Part shown: piece by piece, positions 15,968-24,664 of the stretch
Layout of the letters: the number at the start of each line of letters is the position of its first letter
Numbering within the stretch: position 1 is the first letter of the stretch
Source of the DNA: Micromonospora siamensis
GTDB lineage: Bacteria; Actinomycetota; Actinomycetes; Mycobacteriales; Micromonosporaceae
NCBI RefSeq assembly: GCF_900090305.1
Contig: NZ_LT607751.1
Span: forward strand, 3,720,001-3,784,000
Direction of reading: 5' to 3'
Length of the DNA: 64,000 bases
Notes under the pieces: model-generated
The model's database searches: none
What the model saw: the letters and a program-made list of their open reading frames with translations, nothing else
What the model was told of the DNA's origin: nothing
Translations under genes and position numbers: made by a program

Positions 15968-16054
15968 GTGATCAAGGTGTTGCTCTGTTCGGTGCTGGTG
16001 TTCGTGGCGGTGGCGTCGGTGGGGTTGTGGCTGCGTCGGCGGCGGGGGCGGTGA
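15968..16054 (+). CDS. Possible 28-aa membrane peptide
   Basis: Short frame from GTG 15968: one hydrophobic helix (KVLLCSVLVFVAVASVGLWL) followed by RRRRGR. An AGGG lies eight bases upstream. The helix-plus-arginine ending is typical of small anchored peptides, but no homology is known to me and the strand is G/T-rich here, which favours chance Val/Leu runs. Confidence 0.35.
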   Translation: MIKVLLCSVLVFVAVASVGLWLRRRRGR

Positions 16055-16128
16055 GCGGTCTTCGGTGGTGGTGAGGCTGGCCACAGGGGGTGCCGGCGGG
16101 TGTTGGTGGGTGGGGAGAATGGCCGGCC

Positions 16129-16902
16129 GTGGATTCCGTGACCGTCAGTGCCCTGCTCGCCGCGGCCGCCATGGCTGGTTGGGTCGATGCGGTGGTGGGT
16201 GGGGGTGGTTTGTTGTTGCTGCCGGCGTTGCTGGTGGCGGCGCCCGGGTTGCCGGTGGCGACGGCGTTGGGGACGAACAAGTTGGCGGCGATCGCGGGGA
16301 CGGGTACGGCGGCGGTGACGTATGCCCGGCGTACCCGGGTGGACTGGGTGGTGGCGGGGCCGTCGGCGGGGTTGGCGGTGGTGGCGGCCGGGTTGGGTGC
16401 GGTGTTGGCGGGGTCGGTGCCGGCGTCGGCGTACCGGCCGGTGGTGTTGGTGGTGCTGCTGTCGGTGGCGTTGTTCGTGTTGCTGCGTCCGAGTGTGGGG
16501 GTGGTGGCGCGGCCGGGCCGGCGTGCCCGGGTGCGGGTGGTGGTGGCGGTGCTGGTGGCCGGTGTGGGGATCGCGTTGTACGACGGGTTGATCGGGCCGG
16601 GTACGGGGACGTTCCTGGTGGTGGCGTTCACGGCGTTGGTGGGTGCGGATTTCCTGCACGGTTCGGCGATGGCGAAGATCGTGAACGCGGGGACGAACCT
16701 GGGTGCGTTGGTGGTGTTCGGGGTGACCGGGCATGTGTGGTGGTTGTTGGGTGCGGCGATGGCGGTGTGCAACATCGCCGGTGCGGTGCTGGGTGCGCGG
16801 ATGGCGTTGAAGCGCGGGTCGGGTTTTGTGCGGGTGGTGCTACTGGTGGTGGTGCTGGCGTTGATCGTGAAGTTGGGGCTGGACCAGTGGCGGGCCGCCT
16901 GA
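16129..16902 (+). CDS. TSUP-family (TauE/SafE) anion exporter
   Basis: About 257-aa membrane protein with eight hydrophobic segments in two halves. Each half carries the family pattern: GWVDAVVGGGGLLLLPALL at the start of the first and YDGLIGPGTGTFLVVAFTAL in the second. TSUP proteins export sulfite, sulfonates or organosulfur anions. The start is placed at GTG 16129; GTG 16138 is the alternative. It ends at a long shared hairpin. No sulfur-metabolism gene is adjacent. Confidence 0.85.
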   Translation: MDSVTVSALLAAAAMAGWVDAVVGGGGLLLLPALLVAAPGLPVATALGTNKLAAIAGTGTAAVTYARRTRVDWVVAGPSAGLAVVAAGLGAVLAGSVPASAYRPVVLVVLLSVALFVLLRPSVGVVARPGRRARVRVVVAVLVAGVGIALYDGLIGPGTGTFLVVAFTALVGADFLHGSAMAKIVNAGTNLGALVVFGVTGHVWWLLGAAMAVCNIAGAVLGARMALKRGSGFVRVVLLVVVLALIVKLGLDQWRAA

Positions 16903-16931
16903 CCGGCACCAGCGGTGTCGGTCAGGCGGCC
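16893..16931. terminator. Long bidirectional hairpin terminator
   Basis: 17-bp stem with one G-U pair (16893-16909 with 16915-16931), loop CAGCG, between the convergent TSUP and nitroreductase genes. The left arm includes the last codons of the TSUP gene. Confidence 0.75.
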
Positions 16932-16939
16932 GGGTTGGT

Positions 16940-17539
16940 TCAGGCGTGCCGGACGACGTCGTCGTAGTCGAGGCGGGGCAGGCGGGGGAACCAGGCGTCG
17001 GGGCCGGGCTTGCCGATGTTGACCACGAGCAGGGACTTCCAGGTGGTGTCGGCGAAGAATTCCTTGTCGACGCCGGTGGCGTCGAAGCCGGCCATGGGTC
17101 CGGCGGCGAGGCCGGCGGCGCGGACGGCGAACAGCCAGTAGCCGATCTGGAGGGTGGCGTTGAAGCGGGCCATCTGTTCGCGGCCGGCGGGGTCGTCGGC
17201 GAGGGCGTCGCGCATCTGCGGGCGGATCGGGAACAGCGTCGGGATGTGTTCGTGGAAGTCGGTGTCGGCGGCGAGGACGGCGACGGCGGGCGCGGCGGCG
17301 GTCTTGGCGCGGTTGCCCTCGGCCATGTGGGTCAGGAGCCGTTCGCGGGGTTCGCCGTCGCGGATGATCAGGACCCGCAGGGGTTGGGTGTTGGCGGCGG
17401 TGGGCGGGTACTTGGCGAGGTCGAAGATGGCGCGCAGTTGGGCGTCGGTGACGGGTTCGTCGGTGAAGGTGTTGGCGGTGCGGGCGTCGGTGAACAGCTG
17501 CGCCTGCGCGTCGGGGTGCAGGGTGATCGGGTGGGTCAC
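16940..17539 (-). CDS. Nitroreductase family, RutE/malonic semialdehyde reductase-like
   Basis: 199-aa FMN-dependent reductase. It shows the RutE-type order: ARTANTFTDEPVTDAQLRAIFDLAKYPPTAANTQPLRVL near the N-terminus, GPMAGFDATGVDKEFF in the C-terminal half, and the LLVVNIGKPGPDAWFPRLPRLDYDDVV ending. Such enzymes reduce malonic semialdehyde or nitro/quinone compounds with NAD(P)H. GTG 17539 is preferred, directly after GGGAGAG; TTG 17551 has no ribosome site. Divergent from an HxlR regulator that probably controls it. Confidence 0.85.
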   Translation of the reverse strand: MTHPITLHPDAQAQLFTDARTANTFTDEPVTDAQLRAIFDLAKYPPTAANTQPLRVLIIRDGEPRERLLTHMAEGNRAKTAAAPAVAVLAADTDFHEHIPTLFPIRPQMRDALADDPAGREQMARFNATLQIGYWLFAVRAAGLAAGPMAGFDATGVDKEFFADTTWKSLLVVNIGKPGPDAWFPRLPRLDYDDVVRHA

Positions 17540-17633
17540 GGTCTCTCCCAAGGAGGGGGGCTGCTTCAGGTACGGAAGCAGCTAGCTTTTTAGTAGTACT
17601 TCGGTTCGTGAGCGTAGCGCGTACCCTGGGGGA

Positions 17634-17990
17634 ATGACATCCAGGCTGGAGGCGGACGCGGGTCCCCGCACGTGTGACGAGGGACTCGCCCGGGCCTTCG
17701 CGTTCCTGGGCAAGCGGTGGAACGGCGTGCTGCTGGGCACTCTCGCCGGCGGCCCGGCCGGTTTCGCCGAGCTGGCCCGGGCGCTGCCGGGCATCAGCGA
17801 GTCGGTGCTCTCCGACCGGCTCGGCGAGCTGACCCGGGTCGGCCTGGTGTCCCGCACCGTGCGGGAGGGCCCGCCGGTGGGGGTCAGCTACCAGCTCACC
17901 GAGCGCGGCGCGGCGCTGGCGCCGGCTCTGCGCGCGCTGACCCGCTGGGCGCACGAGAACCTGCCGGCGCCATCGGCCGGCGGCTGCTGA
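17634..17990 (+). CDS. HxlR-family transcriptional regulator
   Basis: 118-aa winged-helix protein with the HxlR layout: the N-terminal Cys followed by LARAFAFLGKRWNGVLLGTL, then FAELARALPGISESVLSDRLGELTRVGLVSRTV. The lone conserved Cys (residue 14) may sense electrophiles or oxidants, as in other family members. TACCCT (17622-17627) ends six bases before ATG, so the message is probably leaderless. The 94-bp gap to the divergent nitroreductase contains AGCTAGCT and two GTAC-containing elements that may form the operator. Confidence 0.85.
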   Translation: MTSRLEADAGPRTCDEGLARAFAFLGKRWNGVLLGTLAGGPAGFAELARALPGISESVLSDRLGELTRVGLVSRTVREGPPVGVSYQLTERGAALAPALRALTRWAHENLPAPSAGGC

Positions 17991-18021
17991 CCGGCCGGGC
18001 CGGCCGTGTGATCATGGACCG

Positions 18022-18786
18022 ATGCCGGTACGCGCCGAACACGACCGGGCGCTGCTCGCCGAGCTGCTGACCCGCGACCCGGTGCTGCACGCCTACCAGC
18101 TGGGCGACCTGGACGACTTCTTCTGGCCGTACACGTCCTGGTTCCGCCGCGACGACCAGGTGGCGCTGCTCTACCACGGCACCGACACCCCGGTGCTGAT
18201 CGCGCACGCCGACCCCGACGGGATCCCGGCGCTGTCGGCGTTGCTGGCCGACCTGACGCCGCTGCTGCCGGCCCGGCTGTACGCGCACCTCTCCCCCGGC
18301 CTGTCCACCGGCCCGTTCGACGTGACGCGGGTGCGGCCGCACCTGCGGATGGCGCTGACCGCGCCGCGGCTGCTGGACCGGGTCACCCCGGCCGGGCAGC
18401 CGCTGACCGTCGCGGACCTGCCGGAGCTCACGGCGTTGTACGCCGTGGCGTACCCGGGGAACTGGTTCGACGCGCGGATGCTCGCCACCGGGCACTACGT
18501 GGGGGTACGCGACGGCGGCGAGCTGGTGGCGGTGGCCGGGGTGCACGTCCACTCCCCCACCTACCGGGTGGCGGCGCTGGGCAACGTGACCACCCATCCC
18601 CGGGTACGCGGGCGTGGGCTGGCCGCCGCCGCGGTGGCGGCGGTGTGCCGCGGGCTGGCCCCGCACGTCGACCACGTGACGTTGAACGTCAGCGCCGACA
18701 ACGTGGCCGCCCGCCGGTTGTACGCCCGGCTGGGCTTCACCGACGCGGCCGGGTTCACCGAGTGCTGGCTGCGCCCGCGACCGTAG
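18022..18786 (+). CDS. GNAT-family N-acetyltransferase
   Basis: 254 aa. The C-terminal GNAT domain is clear: VAVAGVHVHS, NVTTHPRVRGRGLAAAAVAAV (acetyl-CoA loop, about residues 191-211), and NVSADNVAARRLYARLGF. The N-terminal half (LLAELLTRDPVLHAYQLGDLDDFFWPYTSWF) resembles FR47-like proteins. Its 3' end overlaps the convergent sigma-factor gene by 32 bases. Substrate unknown. Confidence 0.8.
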   Translation: MPVRAEHDRALLAELLTRDPVLHAYQLGDLDDFFWPYTSWFRRDDQVALLYHGTDTPVLIAHADPDGIPALSALLADLTPLLPARLYAHLSPGLSTGPFDVTRVRPHLRMALTAPRLLDRVTPAGQPLTVADLPELTALYAVAYPGNWFDARMLATGHYVGVRDGGELVAVAGVHVHSPTYRVAALGNVTTHPRVRGRGLAAAAVAAVCRGLAPHVDHVTLNVSADNVAARRLYARLGFTDAAGFTECWLRPRP

Positions 18787-19741
18787 CCGGCGCGAACAGC
18801 GGCAGCAGCCGGTCGGTGTCGAGGAACGTGGTGATGCCGGTGACCTGGTTGCCGGCCACGTCGAGCAGCACCAGGGCGAACGGCGTGTGGTGGCCGTCGG
18901 GGCCGGGCCGGGTCTGCCAGAACGCCGGTTGGCCGTTGGCGGCGGTGGGCGTGAGCCGGGCGTCGGCGCAGGAGCCGGCGGGGTCCAGCAGCGCCGCCCG
19001 GATCCGGTCGCGGCCGCGCAGCCACCACCGCAGCGGCGGCATCGACATGGTGGCGTCGGTGTGCAGCAGACGGACCAGGGCGTCGACGTCGTGCCGTTCG
19101 AACGCCGCGCAGTAGTCGGCGAGCAGGGTGCGCTGGGTGTCGTCCAACGGCGGCAGCGGCTGGGTGGGCGCCGGCGCGACCGCCCGCAGGGTGGCCCGGG
19201 CCCGCTGCAGGGCACTGGTGACCGCGGCGACGCCGCAGTCCAACAGGGCCGCCACCTCGGACGCGTGCCAGCACAGCACGTCGCGCAGGATCAGCACCGG
19301 CCGCTGGCGGGGTGGCAGGTGCTGCAGGGCGGCGACGAACGCCAGCCGCAGCGTCTCCCGTGCCACGGCCAGCTGCTCGGGGCCGGCGTCGGCGGGCAGC
19401 AGCCGGCTGTCCGGCGCGGGCAGCACCCAGGCCTGCTCGGGTGCGGTGGCGCCCAGGCCGGTCGCGGCTTCCGCCGCCGGGCCGAGGTCCATGGCCAGCG
19501 CCCGGCGTCGGGCGCCCCGGAGCAGGTCGAGGCAGACGTTGGTGGCGATGGCGTACAGCCAGGTCCGGGTCGAGCCGCGCCGCTGGTCGTAGCGGTCCCG
19601 GGCGCGCCAGGCCCGCAGCAGGGTCTCCTGGACCGCGTCCTCGGCGTCGAAGGGTGAGCCGAGCATGCGGTAGCAGTAGCCGGTCAGCTCGGCGCGCATC
19701 GACTCGAACGGCGGGGCGTCACCGGTGGACGTCTGCGACAC
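18755..19741 (-). CDS. ECF sigma factor with SnoaL-like C-terminal domain
   Basis: 328 aa. Region 2 covers MRAELTGYCYRMLGSPFDAEDAVQETLLRAWRA (about residues 15-47); region 4 covers LPPRQRPVLILRDVLCWHASEVAALLDCGVAAVTSALQRAR (about 156-196). The last about 120 residues (YCAAFERHDVDALVRLLHTDATMSMPPLRWWLRGRDRI...) form a SnoaL/NTF2-like domain. This is the SigG/TIGR02960 type, where the extension modulates activity in place of an anti-sigma factor. Start GTG 19741. Divergent from a maleylpyruvate isomerase-fold gene. Confidence 0.85.
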   Translation of the reverse strand: MSQTSTGDAPPFESMRAELTGYCYRMLGSPFDAEDAVQETLLRAWRARDRYDQRRGSTRTWLYAIATNVCLDLLRGARRRALAMDLGPAAEAATGLGATAPEQAWVLPAPDSRLLPADAGPEQLAVARETLRLAFVAALQHLPPRQRPVLILRDVLCWHASEVAALLDCGVAAVTSALQRARATLRAVAPAPTQPLPPLDDTQRTLLADYCAAFERHDVDALVRLLHTDATMSMPPLRWWLRGRDRIRAALLDPAGSCADARLTPTAANGQPAFWQTRPGPDGHHTPFALVLLDVAGNQVTGITTFLDTDRLLPLFAPATVAGAASTR

Positions 19742-19847
19742 CGCCCCACCATACGTACCCGCGCCGACGCCGATGAGTTTCCCGGCCGCGATCCGTATCT
19801 CTCGTCGCCGGGCCCGACGTGCCCGGCGACGAGGACGGGAGGACACG

Positions 19848-20480
19848 ATGGGTGGAGACGACCAGCTGCGGCGGGCGGTGCGGGCCGAGCGCGGCGACCA
19901 GGTGCGGCTGCTCGCCGCGCTCGAGGCGGGGCAGTGGGACGCGCCGACGCTGTGCGCCGGGTGGCGGGTGCGTGAGGTGGTCGCCCACGTCACCATGCCG
20001 TTGCGGATGTCGACCGGGCGGACGCTGCTGGAGCTGGCGCGCTCGCGGGGCCGGTTCGACCGGATGGCCGACCGGTACGCGCGGCGGGAGGCCGCCCGGT
20101 TGTCGGCCGAGCAGTTGCTGGCCGTGCGCCGCGCCACCGTCGACCACCCGTGGACGCCGCCCGGTGGCGGTACGCACGGGGCGTTGGCCCACGAGGTGAT
20201 CCACGGCCTGGACATCACCGTGGGTCTGGGACTGGACCGGCTGGTGCCGGCGCAGCGGATGGCGCTGGTGCTGGCCGGGATGCGGCCCCGCGCCCTGGCC
20301 TATTTCGGCACCGACCTGACCGGGGTGCGGTTGCAGGCCACCGACCTCGACTGGGGCCACGGCGCCGGCACGCCGGTGCGGGGCCTGGCGCAGGACCTCC
20401 TGCTGGTGGTCTGCGGGCGCCGCCTGCCGGCGGGCCGGCTCGACGGCGACGCGGCGGCCCGCTTCACCCAGGAGCCCTGA
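19848..20480 (+). CDS. Maleylpyruvate isomerase-fold (DinB-like) protein
   Basis: 210 aa, start ATG 19848 behind GGGAGGA. The pattern LLAALEAGQWDAPTLCAGWRVREVVAHVTMPLRM (about residues 22-55) and HEVIHGLDI (about 116-124) give the conserved Trp and His metal ligands of the mycothiol-dependent maleylpyruvate isomerase N-terminal family. Family members use mycothiol or other thiols and Zn. The reaction is not predictable. It is often found beside ECF sigma factors, as here. Confidence 0.75.
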   Translation: MGGDDQLRRAVRAERGDQVRLLAALEAGQWDAPTLCAGWRVREVVAHVTMPLRMSTGRTLLELARSRGRFDRMADRYARREAARLSAEQLLAVRRATVDHPWTPPGGGTHGALAHEVIHGLDITVGLGLDRLVPAQRMALVLAGMRPRALAYFGTDLTGVRLQATDLDWGHGAGTPVRGLAQDLLLVVCGRRLPAGRLDGDAAARFTQEP

Positions 20481-20514
20481 GCCGGGGGTCCCGAGCCCGT
20501 GGGCCCGGGTGGGG

Positions 20515-21024
20515 TCAGCGGCGGCGGCTCGGGGAGTCGAACCGGCCGGCGCGGATCTCCCGCAGGGCCCGCCGGCGGCCCTCGCCGCGCAGCGTGTCGA
20601 CGTAGAGCCGGCCGTGCAGGTGGTCGGTCTCGTGCTGCAGGGCGCGGGCGAGGAACCCGCTGCCGGAGATGGTCAGCGGCTCCCCGTGCTGGTCGAAGCC
20701 GTTGACGGTGGCGTGCATGGCCCGGGGGGTCGGGAAGTACAGGCCGGGGATGGACAGGCAGCCCTCCTCGTCGTCCTGCGTCTCCTCGGACAGCTCGATC
20801 GTCGGGTTGATCATGTGGCCGCGGTGCCCGTCGGCGTCGTAGACGAACACCTGGGCGCCGACGCCGATCTGCGGCGCGGCCACCCCGGCCCGGCCGGGCG
20901 CGCCGAGCAGCGTGTCCATCAGGTCGCCGACCAGGGCGCGCAGGTCGGCGTCGAAGCTGGTCACCGGCTCGCACGGGGTGCGCAGAACGGGGTCGCCGAT
21001 GATCCGGATCGGGCGCATAGTCAT
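20515..21024 (-). CDS. def: Peptide deformylase
   Basis: 169-aa deformylase that removes formyl from the N-terminal Met of new proteins. All three signatures are present: GVAAPQIG (about residues 47-54), EGCLSIPG (about 87-94) with the metal Cys, and QHETDHLHG (about 129-137) with the HExxH metal ligands. Start at ATG 21024 or the second ATG at 21018; neither has a clear ribosome site. It follows the TetR gene on the same strand after ten bases. Confidence 0.95.
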   Translation of the reverse strand: MTMRPIRIIGDPVLRTPCEPVTSFDADLRALVGDLMDTLLGAPGRAGVAAPQIGVGAQVFVYDADGHRGHMINPTIELSEETQDDEEGCLSIPGLYFPTPRAMHATVNGFDQHGEPLTISGSGFLARALQHETDHLHGRLYVDTLRGEGRRRALREIRAGRFDSPSRRR

Positions 21025-21034
21025 GCCGGGAAGG

Positions 21035-21829
21035 CTAACCGCTCGTTACCGGCGTTGGTGGCCCACCCGGGCCGCCGCGCGCGTCGACGAGGACCTGCAC
21101 GCCGTCGAGGAGGCGTTGCAGGCCGAACTCGAAGGCCCGGTCGGGGTCGCCGGGAGCCTGGTACTCCTGCCCGGCGGCGGTGCCCACCCGGGCGGCGAGG
21201 GGGAAGCGTCGGGGGTCGAGGACCTTCTCCAGGTAGGGGGCGTGGGCCTGCCACCACTGCTCGTCGGTCATGCCGGTGCGACCGGCGGCCTGGGCGGCCT
21301 CCACGGCGGCGCGGACCGCGCCGTGGACGTAGTTGTCCACGAGGGTGACCACGGCGTCCATCTCCAGGTCGGTCAGGCCGATGCCGTCGACGGCGGACAA
21401 CTCGTGCTCGTACTTGGCGGTGACGTTGGGGCCCAGCGGGGGGCGGGTGGTGGCGACCTGCAGCAGCCACGGGTGGCGCAGGTACAGCGCCCGGTTGTCC
21501 CGGGCGACGCGGGTCAGCCGGTCCCGCCAGCCGCCGGCGGTGTCGGTGGGGCGGGTGGTCTCGCCGTGCACGGTGTCGAGCATGACGTCGAGCAGCTCAC
21601 CCTTGCCGGGGACGTGGGTGTAGAGGGACATGGTGCCCACCCCGAGCCGCTCGGCGACCCGGCGCATGGACAGCGCGGCCAGGCCCTCGGCGTCGGCGAC
21701 GTCGATGGCGGCGGCCACGATCCGCCCGACACCGAGGTCGCCGCCGCGGCGGCTGGCCTTCTCCCGGGTACGCCAGAGCAGGGCGAGGCTGCGGGCGGGG
21801 TCCCCGGTGCCGCTGTACTCGACGCTCAT
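21035..21829 (-). CDS. TetR-family repressor of the adjacent ABC exporter
   Basis: 264 aa with an N-terminal helix-turn-helix (VGRIVAAAIDVADAEGLAALSMRRVAERLGVGTMSLYTHVPGKGELLDVML, about residues 33-83) and the long C-terminal ligand domain of the tetracycline-repressor-like class. Start ATG 21829; the frame extends upstream through the operator but without support. It is divergent from a drug-export ABC operon, separated by a 16-bp perfect palindrome, so it very probably represses that operon and itself and is relieved by the exported compound. Confidence 0.88.
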   Translation of the reverse strand: MSVEYSGTGDPARSLALLWRTREKASRRGGDLGVGRIVAAAIDVADAEGLAALSMRRVAERLGVGTMSLYTHVPGKGELLDVMLDTVHGETTRPTDTAGGWRDRLTRVARDNRALYLRHPWLLQVATTRPPLGPNVTAKYEHELSAVDGIGLTDLEMDAVVTLVDNYVHGAVRAAVEAAQAAGRTGMTDEQWWQAHAPYLEKVLDPRRFPLAARVGTAAGQEYQAPGDPDRAFEFGLQRLLDGVQVLVDARGGPGGPPTPVTSG

Positions 21830-21863
21830 GCCGGTCACCCTACCGACCCGCCTATCGTATGGT

Positions 21864-21879
21864 GTACGGTACGCCGTAC
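21864..21879. promoter_or_regulatory. TetR operator
   Basis: Perfect 6-4-6 palindrome GTACGGTACGCCGTAC in the 77-bp gap between the tetR gene and the ABC operon, with GTATG and ACATC flanks adding weak symmetry. The GTACG half-site is common in operators of this TetR group. Confidence 0.7.
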
Positions 21880-21906
21880 GACATCGACGGGGGAAGGGAG
21901 CGGTGC

Positions 21907-22856
<950 letters not shown>

Positions 22857-22860
<4 letters not shown>

Positions 22861-23639
22861 CCACCGCACTGACCGACACGGCCACCCTCACCGGGCGGGC
22901 CCTGCGCCACTGGCGCCGGCAACCCACCCCCGTGCTGGTCACCCTGCTGTTCCCGATCCTGCTGGTGCTGATGTTCGGCTACCTGCTCGGCGGGGCGATG
23001 GTGGTGCCCGGCGGCGGCGACTACCGCGAGTTCCTGCTGCCCGGCCTGTTCGCCATGACCATGCTCTTCGGCGTCGAGACCACCTACACCGCGGTGACCA
23101 CCGACGCCGCCCGTGGCGTCACCGACCGGCTGCGGTCCCTGCCGGTCGCCCGGGGCGCGGTGATCGCCGGTCGCGCCACCGCCGACGCGCTGCACGCCGT
23201 CGCGGCGCTGGCCGTCATGTTGGCCTGCGGGCTGGCCGTCGGCTGGCAGCCGCACGACGGCGCCGGCCGGGCCCTGGCCGCGGTCGGACTGTTGCTGCTG
23301 CTGCGCCTGGCCATGATCGTCGTCGGCATCCACCTGGCGCTGCTGCTGCGCGCCCCCGACTCGGTGGTGGCGTTGCAGATCCTGGTCTGGCCGGTCGGCT
23401 TCGCCTCCAGCGCCTTCGTCGCCCCGCAGACCATGCCCGGCTGGCTCGCCTCCGTCGCCGCGTACAACCCGCTGTCGGTCACCGTCGCGGCCTGCCGGGA
23501 ACTGTTCGGCAACCCCGGCTGGGGCGGTGACGGGTTCACCGCCCGGCACGCCGTCGCCCTCGCCGTGGCCTGGCCGCTGGCGGTCATCGCCGTCGCCGGC
23601 CCGCTGGCCGTACGCCGCTGGCAGCGGCTGGACCGGTGA
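22857..23639 (+). CDS. ABC-2 type permease, DrrB family
   Basis: 260-aa membrane subunit with six hydrophobic segments and the ABC-2 pattern. The N-terminus RALRHWRRQPTPVLVTLLFPILLVLMFGYLLGGAM precedes the EFLLPGLFAMTMLFG segment, and FVAPQTMPGWL lies near residue 183. Its ATG overlaps the ATPase stop as ATGA, so the two are coupled. Together they form a two-gene exporter. Confidence 0.92.
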
Positions 23640-23696
23640 GCGCCGCCGGCACTAGCGTGGCGGTGTCGTCGTGTCCACCCCAGAGGGAGCCCGGCC

Positions 23697-24644
23697 GTGT
23701 ATCCACCGATCGAGCCGTACGCGCACGGCCTGCTCGACGTCGGCGACGGTCAGCGGATCTACTGGGAGACCTGCGGCAACCCCGACGGGCGGCCCGCCCT
23801 GGTGGTCCACGGCGGCCCCGGCTCCGGGGCCACCCCCGGCTGGCGGCGGATGTTCGACCCGACCGCCTACCGGATCGTCCTGTTCGACCAGCGGGGCTGC
23901 GGGCGCAGCCTCCCGCACGCCGCCGACCCGGCCGTGGACCTGTCGGTCAACACCACCGCCCACCTGCTGGCCGACATGGAGCTGCTGCGCGAGCACCTGG
24001 GGGTCGACCGGTGGCTGCTGCACGGCGCGTCGTGGGGGTCGTCGCTGGCCCTGGCGTACGCGTCTCGCCACCCCGGGCGGGTCACCGCGCTGGTGCTGTT
24101 CAGCGTGGTCGCCAACACCCGCCGCGAGATCGACTGGGTGACCCGTGACATGGGGCGGATCTTCCCCGAGCAGTGGGCCCGATTCCGCGACGGGGTGCCC
24201 GAGGCCGACCGGGACGGTGACCTGTCCGCCGCCTACGCCCGGCTGGTCGCCGACCCCGACCCGGCGGTGCGGGAGCGGGCCGAGCGTCACTGGTGCGACT
24301 GGGAGGACGTGCACGTCAGCCTCGCCGAGGGGCACCGGCCCAGCGCCCGCTTCGCCGACCCGGTGTTCCGGGCCGCTTTCGTCCGGCTGGTCACCCACTA
24401 CTTCGCCAACCTGGGGTTCCTGCCCGACGGGCAGCTGCTGCGCGACGCGGGGAAACTCGCCGGCATCCCCGGGGTGCTGGTGCAGGGCCGCCTGGACGTC
24501 AGCGGGCCACCGGACATCGCCTGGCAGCTCACCCGAGCCTGGCCCGACGCCCGGCTGGTGATCGTCGAGACCGGCGGGCACGGCATGGGGGCCGGCATGA
24601 CCGAGGCGGTCGTGGCGGCCCTGGACGAGTTCGCCGGGCACTGA
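23697..24644 (+). CDS. pip: Prolyl aminopeptidase (proline iminopeptidase)
   Basis: 315-aa alpha/beta hydrolase that cleaves N-terminal proline from peptides. The family markers are all there: HGGPGSG (about residues 39-45), DQRGCGRS (about 64-71), the nucleophile motif GASWGSSL (about 105-112) and C-terminal LVQGRLDVSGPP with the GGHGMG His. Start GTG 23697. A possible -10 TAGCGT is at about 23653. It follows the exporter on the same strand but is probably a separate unit. Confidence 0.93.
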   Translation: MYPPIEPYAHGLLDVGDGQRIYWETCGNPDGRPALVVHGGPGSGATPGWRRMFDPTAYRIVLFDQRGCGRSLPHAADPAVDLSVNTTAHLLADMELLREHLGVDRWLLHGASWGSSLALAYASRHPGRVTALVLFSVVANTRREIDWVTRDMGRIFPEQWARFRDGVPEADRDGDLSAAYARLVADPDPAVRERAERHWCDWEDVHVSLAEGHRPSARFADPVFRAAFVRLVTHYFANLGFLPDGQLLRDAGKLAGIPGVLVQGRLDVSGPPDIAWQLTRAWPDARLVIVETGGHGMGAGMTEAVVAALDEFAGH

Positions 24645-24664
24645 CCCCGCACGGCCCGGGCCGG

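Noticed and set aside
16090..16128. ATG-like earlier start for the TSUP exporter
   Set aside because: The added residues (MPAGVGGWGEWPA) are unlike family N-termini and precede the purine-rich site.
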